Positions 58,901 through 60,542 of a stretch of 60,542 bases of DNA are shown here, one piece after another (position 1 is the stretch's first letter; every line of letters begins with the position of its first letter). The notes under the pieces are model-generated. The model had not been told where the DNA came from. It made no database searches and saw nothing but the letters and a program-made list of their open reading frames with translations. The stretch lies in assembly GCA_001579985.1 (NCBI GenBank), contig LRSR01001770.1, forward strand, positions 1 through 60,542, written 5' to 3'. Source of the stretch: Hypsibius dujardini (lineage: Eukaryota; Tardigrada; Eutardigrada; Parachela; Hypsibiidae). The position numbers and the translations under genes were made by a program.

Positions 58901-60129
58901 AACCAAGATGCTTGCCATTTTGACGGGGATGAATGTGGCGAGCCCGGGGGACACGATAAAACTGTGGATGGCACCGGAAATGGTTCAGGACCCACGCCAT
59001 CAAGGTTCTAAATCAGCTGATGTCTACAGTGTAGCACTTGTCGTGTTGGAAGTCTTCACACAATGCACGCCGATGAATGTGGTTCTGGAGAGCGAAACAA
59101 GTTGTTTTCGTAAGTCCATTGCATAATCAGGTGCTGCACGGAAGTAAACAAAGAGGCAGAGGCGAGTTCAAGCATAAGCAAAGACAAACGTACAGACACA
59201 GACACAGACACAGACACAGACACAGACACAGACACAGACATAAACACAGACATAAATACAGACACAGACACAAAAACAGACAGACATAGACACAGGCACA
59301 GACATAGACATAGACAAAAGCACAAACTCAAACACACAGACAAACAGACAAACAGACACAGACACAAACGCTACAATGAACACAGATCAAGATACAGCCA
59401 CAGACACAGGCCTAGATACCTTTACCGGCGGCATGCTAATCGAATTGTTTACTGACTCTATAGAAGCAATCCAAAACTTGACATTAAAGATTAACCCTCG
59501 AATTCCGATCACTGCTGATGTTCCACCAATGCTTCAGCAACTGATGCGCAGCTGTCTCCTGAGCAATCCAAAGGAAAGGCCGACCTTAAAAAATGTTACT
59601 GACCAATTTGGAAGGAGATTCAGAAAGCAAGGCTTTATTGATAAGATCCTCTCCCGACTAGAACGCTATGCGGAAGACTTGGAAGCCGCGGTCTTGGCTC
59701 AAACTGAAGTAACATTCCAAATCCTTTTTCCGATTGCGATATTAATTTTTATTATTCTCAAATTGCACAGGAATTAATTAAAGAGCAGCATGTCGTGGAC
59801 GCCTTGCTGAGGGAGATGATTCCGGCGTGAGTCTCATAAGGATCATAACAAGTACCTGGATCAAGCTCCCGCCATGTGGTTACCTACTGTACTATAGATC
59901 TGGTTTTCAGAGAATTCGTTAATCGACTACGCAACAAAGAAGCCGTACCGTGTGAGTCCTTTGACTGCGCCACCGTTTTCTTCAGTGACTTCCGCAGTTC
60001 GGATCGATCTGCGCCAACTCAACTCCCATACAGACAATTGGTTTGCTCAACGCGGTCTACAGCACTTTCGATGTGATGTTGGAGGAATACGATGTCTACA
60101 AAGTGGAGACAATCAACGATTCCTACATG
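46967..60129 (+). CDS. Receptor guanylyl cyclase, 5' part, frameshifted in the cyclase domain
   Basis: Nineteen exons: 46967-47312, 53915-53956, 54631-54655, 54807-54825, 54896-55190, 55287-55330, 55630-55668, 55830-55910, 56460-56597, 57395-57445, 57529-57705, 57777-57915, 58000-58075, 58218-58476, 58540-58719, 58794-59109, 59464-59708, 59771-59826, 59911-60129; the 3' end is beyond the window. Order: signal peptide, ANF-receptor-type ligand domain (FTVLLCPGCS, EWNIPLLAS, LTNKKRYPTVTAYGP, VFIFTRPSVLREIL), TM in exon 13 (IAVILLLVFGVLF), kinase-homology region (LHNENVGQFIGIV, KLWMAPEMV, SADVYSVALVVLEV; no HRD motif), dimerisation helix (LEAAVLAQTEELIKEQ), cyclase start (EMIPAEFVNRLRN, FDCATVFFSDF). 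The frame then shifts by one base near 59993 before STPIQTIGLLNAVYSTFD and DVYKVETINDSYM. Either the gene is inactive or the assembly lost a base. Intron 1 is 6.6 kb and holds the DIRS element. Confidence 0.88.
47618..47955. repeat. Fused partial copies of families J and K
   Basis: 47618-47780 matches one arm of the 56607-57314 element (GCCGACCGGAAAAGTGCAAA, TCGCCATTCAAAGTTATCAA). 47870-47955 matches family K (GGCCGATTAAACGTTCC, TTAACGCGAAAATCCAGTA). Confidence 0.75.
48364..49224. repeat. Long foldback element, family C, second copy
   Basis: ACCAGTGCAACTATCCGATC on the left and the inverse GATCGGAGAGTTATACTGGT on the right, with arms of about 350 bases (GCAAAGAGTTCCCC and GGGGAACTCTTTGC). 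Confidence 0.88.
49918..50745 (-). CDS. Tyrosine recombinase of the DIRS element
   Basis: About 275 codons. The catalytic tetrad is visible: first Arg in FGFLRVSEYT, H-x-x-R in SHSFRIGAATTAAEAG, and nucleophile Tyr in ILGRWKSDRYQSYVR. It integrates the circular DNA intermediate. The frame begins overlapping the RT stop codon (TTGA at 50745-50742) and has no ATG near its start; the first codon in frame is TTG. Expression therefore needs readthrough, frameshift or reinitiation. Confidence 0.92.
   Translation of the reverse strand: MKFNLPFQPTSALNIRRFATSLFEGGLSAATAQVYIASVRSMHKVAGLPDPCADDLLLPMLITGWKRQFDQPVNEREAITISKMRVLKTKLSDSRLDYNDKCMLWSAFTLAFFGFLRVSEYTSPSRNRAGPLILGCVKIDQETLKVSVIRDKTNQLGTPVTLTIAATNRSCCAVRAFRKYIFCRLGKGLAGNSPLYVSGDGSYLTRQRVNQVVKDLLGVSFKSHSFRIGAATTAAEAGIPVDLIRILGRWKSDRYQSYVRPEAESLCSAVKIMAR
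50742..52631 (-). CDS. Reverse transcriptase/RNase H of the DIRS element
   Basis: 629 codons, intact. RT motifs: GGARIIMDLSQPFGN, LMAKLDVKYAFRLIPVQ, LPFGLRSSPAIFNQL and the catalytic YMDDFFIAG. RNase H motifs: LHLYTDAAGTIGCGAAYG, FHSDNESVVAAW and NNGVADALSRF. No methyltransferase domain was seen. The frame overlaps the 3' end of gag by 176 bases. Confidence 0.95.
   Translation of the reverse strand: MWITRSPFTGPAMNPVGSTMRAVAPILPTALNASSIPVMSVSPKITEPTIILQATIPDKAYTPLQADRLRAHLVNHPDPMFVDYVCRGLTDGFDLGYMGPQLPRMTPNARTAMMYPEVLRANITKEIALRHTVGPFDKPPLDNFVCSSLGVRPKKTGGARIIMDLSQPFGNSVNDYISKVDYTLHYCSIDDAVRTVNKLGTGALMAKLDVKYAFRLIPVQRKDWNLLGFAHDGKYYFDTVLPFGLRSSPAIFNQLADLLEWLVKVNGDCPDTLHYMDDFFIAGAPDTTDCNIAVSYLTALADDIGLPLAPEKTMGPTTTLPFLGIMIDSVKRTLSIPTEKVTDIIGEIQVFSNRKYATKREILSLVGGLAFATKCIPAGRIFLRRLLDLAHSVTQYHHRVKLGPSFRADLEWWLNFLPLWNGQHSFLDSEWSSAFDLHLYTDAAGTIGCGAAYGNHWFQIAWPAWVLALRPPIAWQEMVPVYLACLVWGKHWHSKRILFHSDNESVVAAWAKFSSSHKGIMDLIRRIYFLAATGNFAVQITHVAGVNNGVADALSRFEMDRFQELLPTADHVGSTIASDLTELRPVMEAPSPNASKISTTRPTNSSEPTWLCPPELHMELALDGSCVFA
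52456..53673 (-). CDS. Gag-like protein of the DIRS element
   Basis: 405 codons from ATG 53673. N-terminal basic stretch (KRGRKAKNAQQQKRA), a Pro/Gln-rich middle, a helical region (WLEAFTVLQLYRAYYFPDL) and two metal-binding modules near the end: a knuckle CYHCSSPDHFSDKC and CREYNAGGCTDSPYC continuing to CNVCLSKDH. This is the usual gag of animal DIRS elements. Confidence 0.92.
   Translation of the reverse strand: MDDRLSPSSIVPIGIVTRAVAKRIMTGKRGRKAKNAQQQKRANTTDTSTPSAPLNTIQPDPYAHHFTAIYGQLQRISDEVRNEQNQPHATQYPQETGPTSAPGFHNMPHANHLGQYVSPLTHTAPTQQPLPPPPLAPIMQVFRPPPHKSLRFPVVNDRLLKLLQQPNAYVSLSDLLPENRSFDSAESTQSRSSRDASPSGKKGKPIVDSFGSWLEAFTVLQLYRAYYFPDLAIPLIAYGNIIRRMARQPGNSKVFLEYDRRFRERMAAPESETLEWHATDATLLSEVEQSIQPESDRSYNRKARLCYHCSSPDHFSDKCPSNPSNHSGATRYPANRPAPLRTDKPYQRVDNPKPFHGARNEPCREYNAGGCTDSPYCPQRLVHSCNVCLSKDHRADYHTTGNNPR
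54016..54242. repeat. Family F foldback in cyclase intron 2
   Basis: TATGAGCAGAAGTCTGTATT on the left, ACATTTCACCTCATA on the right, and a perfectly inverted middle around TACCATATCC. Confidence 0.9.
54275..54592. repeat. Family E foldback in cyclase intron 2
   Basis: TTCAAAGTTCGCTTATTTGC on the left, GCAAATAAGCGAACTTTCAA on the right. 38 bases before exon 3. Confidence 0.92.
55325..55465. repeat. AT-rich tandem repeat in cyclase intron 6
   Basis: Units of about 25 bases containing AATAAATTATTGTTAATATT. Confidence 0.85.
55991..56300. repeat. Family B foldback in cyclase intron 8
   Basis: TACAGTAAGCGACAGAATTT on the left and TCTGTCGCTTACTGTAC on the right; the left arm is tandemly duplicated (two GGAAATGGGCAAAAGGGGCG units). 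Confidence 0.95.
56607..57314. repeat. Long foldback element, family J, in cyclase intron 9
   Basis: Arms of about 320 bases: GCGCTTTGAAATCGTCCTTA and TAAGGACGATTTCAAAGCGC are the ends, and GTCATCGGACGTAGCCGTCC is mirrored at about 57135-57155. It fills the intron, starting about ten bases after the donor. Confidence 0.92.
59190..59370. repeat. CAGACA microsatellite in cyclase intron 16
   Basis: Mostly the hexamer CAGACA with CATAGA variants. Confidence 0.95.
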
Positions 60130-60542
60130 GTACGAGTACGGAACAAATTCCTGGACCGAGTCCACAAATTCCTGGACCGAGTCCACAAATTCCTGTACAG
60201 AGCCCGATTCATGTCTAGTCCAATCACTCCACCACTCTCGAAGGTAAAATCTTGCACATCCGTCAATTTTGTAGTGTTTGTCCACATTATGTGATGCTGT
60301 TTCCATCGGGAAAAAAAAATGTATGGAAACAATTTTCTAAAAAAAATTTTTTACGTGGTGGTACATAGATGGCGCTGTCAATTTTACCGCATGCCGTGTC
60401 AGTTGATTGATTTATTCGGCTGCAGTCGTTACTGGTTCGTTTCTGTTGTTGATAAGGACTATACACGTGGCAAAAACCTAGCGCTGACCGAATTAAGCAC
60501 TTTAACTCGACGGCTGTGTACAACAGCCATGCAACGAGTGTA
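60130..60542 (+). other. Right end of window, cyclase intron 19
   Basis: Begins with the donor GTACGA after the SYM codons. Contains two and a half units of a 21-base repeat (TCCTGGACCGAGTCCACAAA, 60138-60205) and, at 60462-60542, the left arm of a family A short foldback (TACACGTGGCAAAAACCTAG). The remaining cyclase exons lie beyond the window. Confidence 0.7.

Overview
This is eukaryotic nuclear DNA from an invertebrate animal. Every conserved gene has to be assembled from several exons with GT-AG introns. The proteins are animal families: SDF2, a CREBL2-type bZIP, Rab5, a tetraspanin, DPY30, ninjurins, an OATP/SLCO carrier, VPS53, Knickkopf, NUFIP1 and a receptor guanylyl cyclase. A Knickkopf-type cuticle protein points to an ecdysozoan. 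The gene density (about one gene per 5 kb) suggests a compact genome such as a tardigrade or small crustacean, but the exact taxon is an inference. I placed splice sites by reading frame, phase and family alignment; for all complete genes the exon lengths sum to an exact multiple of three.

Layout. 1-198 (-): fragment of a cysteine-rich Ly6/quiver-like exon. 2568-5221 (+): SDF2, convergent with CREBL2 at 5602-8097 (-). 10656-11993 (+): Rab5. 13378-15785 (-) tetraspanin and 16293-17628 (+) DPY30 are divergent. 17960-18282: dead mariner transposase. 18960-20288 and 21560-24893 (-): two tandem ninjurins. 25645-30156 (-): a 12-exon SLCO carrier. 33461-42065 (+): VPS53, whose fourth-kilobase-scale intron 6 holds a complete Knickkopf gene on the opposite strand (35639-38953). 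42414-44868 (-): NUFIP1. 46967 to the right edge (+): a receptor guanylyl cyclase of at least 19 exons, whose first intron holds a DIRS-type tyrosine-recombinase retrotransposon (gag 52456-53673, RT/RNase H 50742-52631, recombinase 49918-50745, all minus). The cyclase gene carries an apparent one-base frameshift in its catalytic motif.

The non-coding space is dominated by short foldback elements (at least ten families, 0.1-0.9 kb, none with its own transposase) and by intronic TCTG/CAGA microsatellites. Several families start with TACAGT, which fits TA-targeting Tc1/mariner-type transposition, and one mariner relic is present. Some of these elements touch gene function: one end supplies the 5' splice site of an SLCO intron, another begins directly after the stop codon of a ninjurin, and a 46-bp unit containing the NUFIP1 exon 1 donor site is triplicated.

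The genes do not form one pathway. Loose themes are secretory and endosomal traffic (SDF2, Rab5, VPS53), plasma-membrane proteins (tetraspanin, ninjurins, SLCO, guanylyl cyclase), nuclear regulators (CREBL2, DPY30, NUFIP1) and cuticle assembly (Knickkopf). Two N-runs (18817-18896 and 30540-30571) are assembly gaps inside foldback elements.
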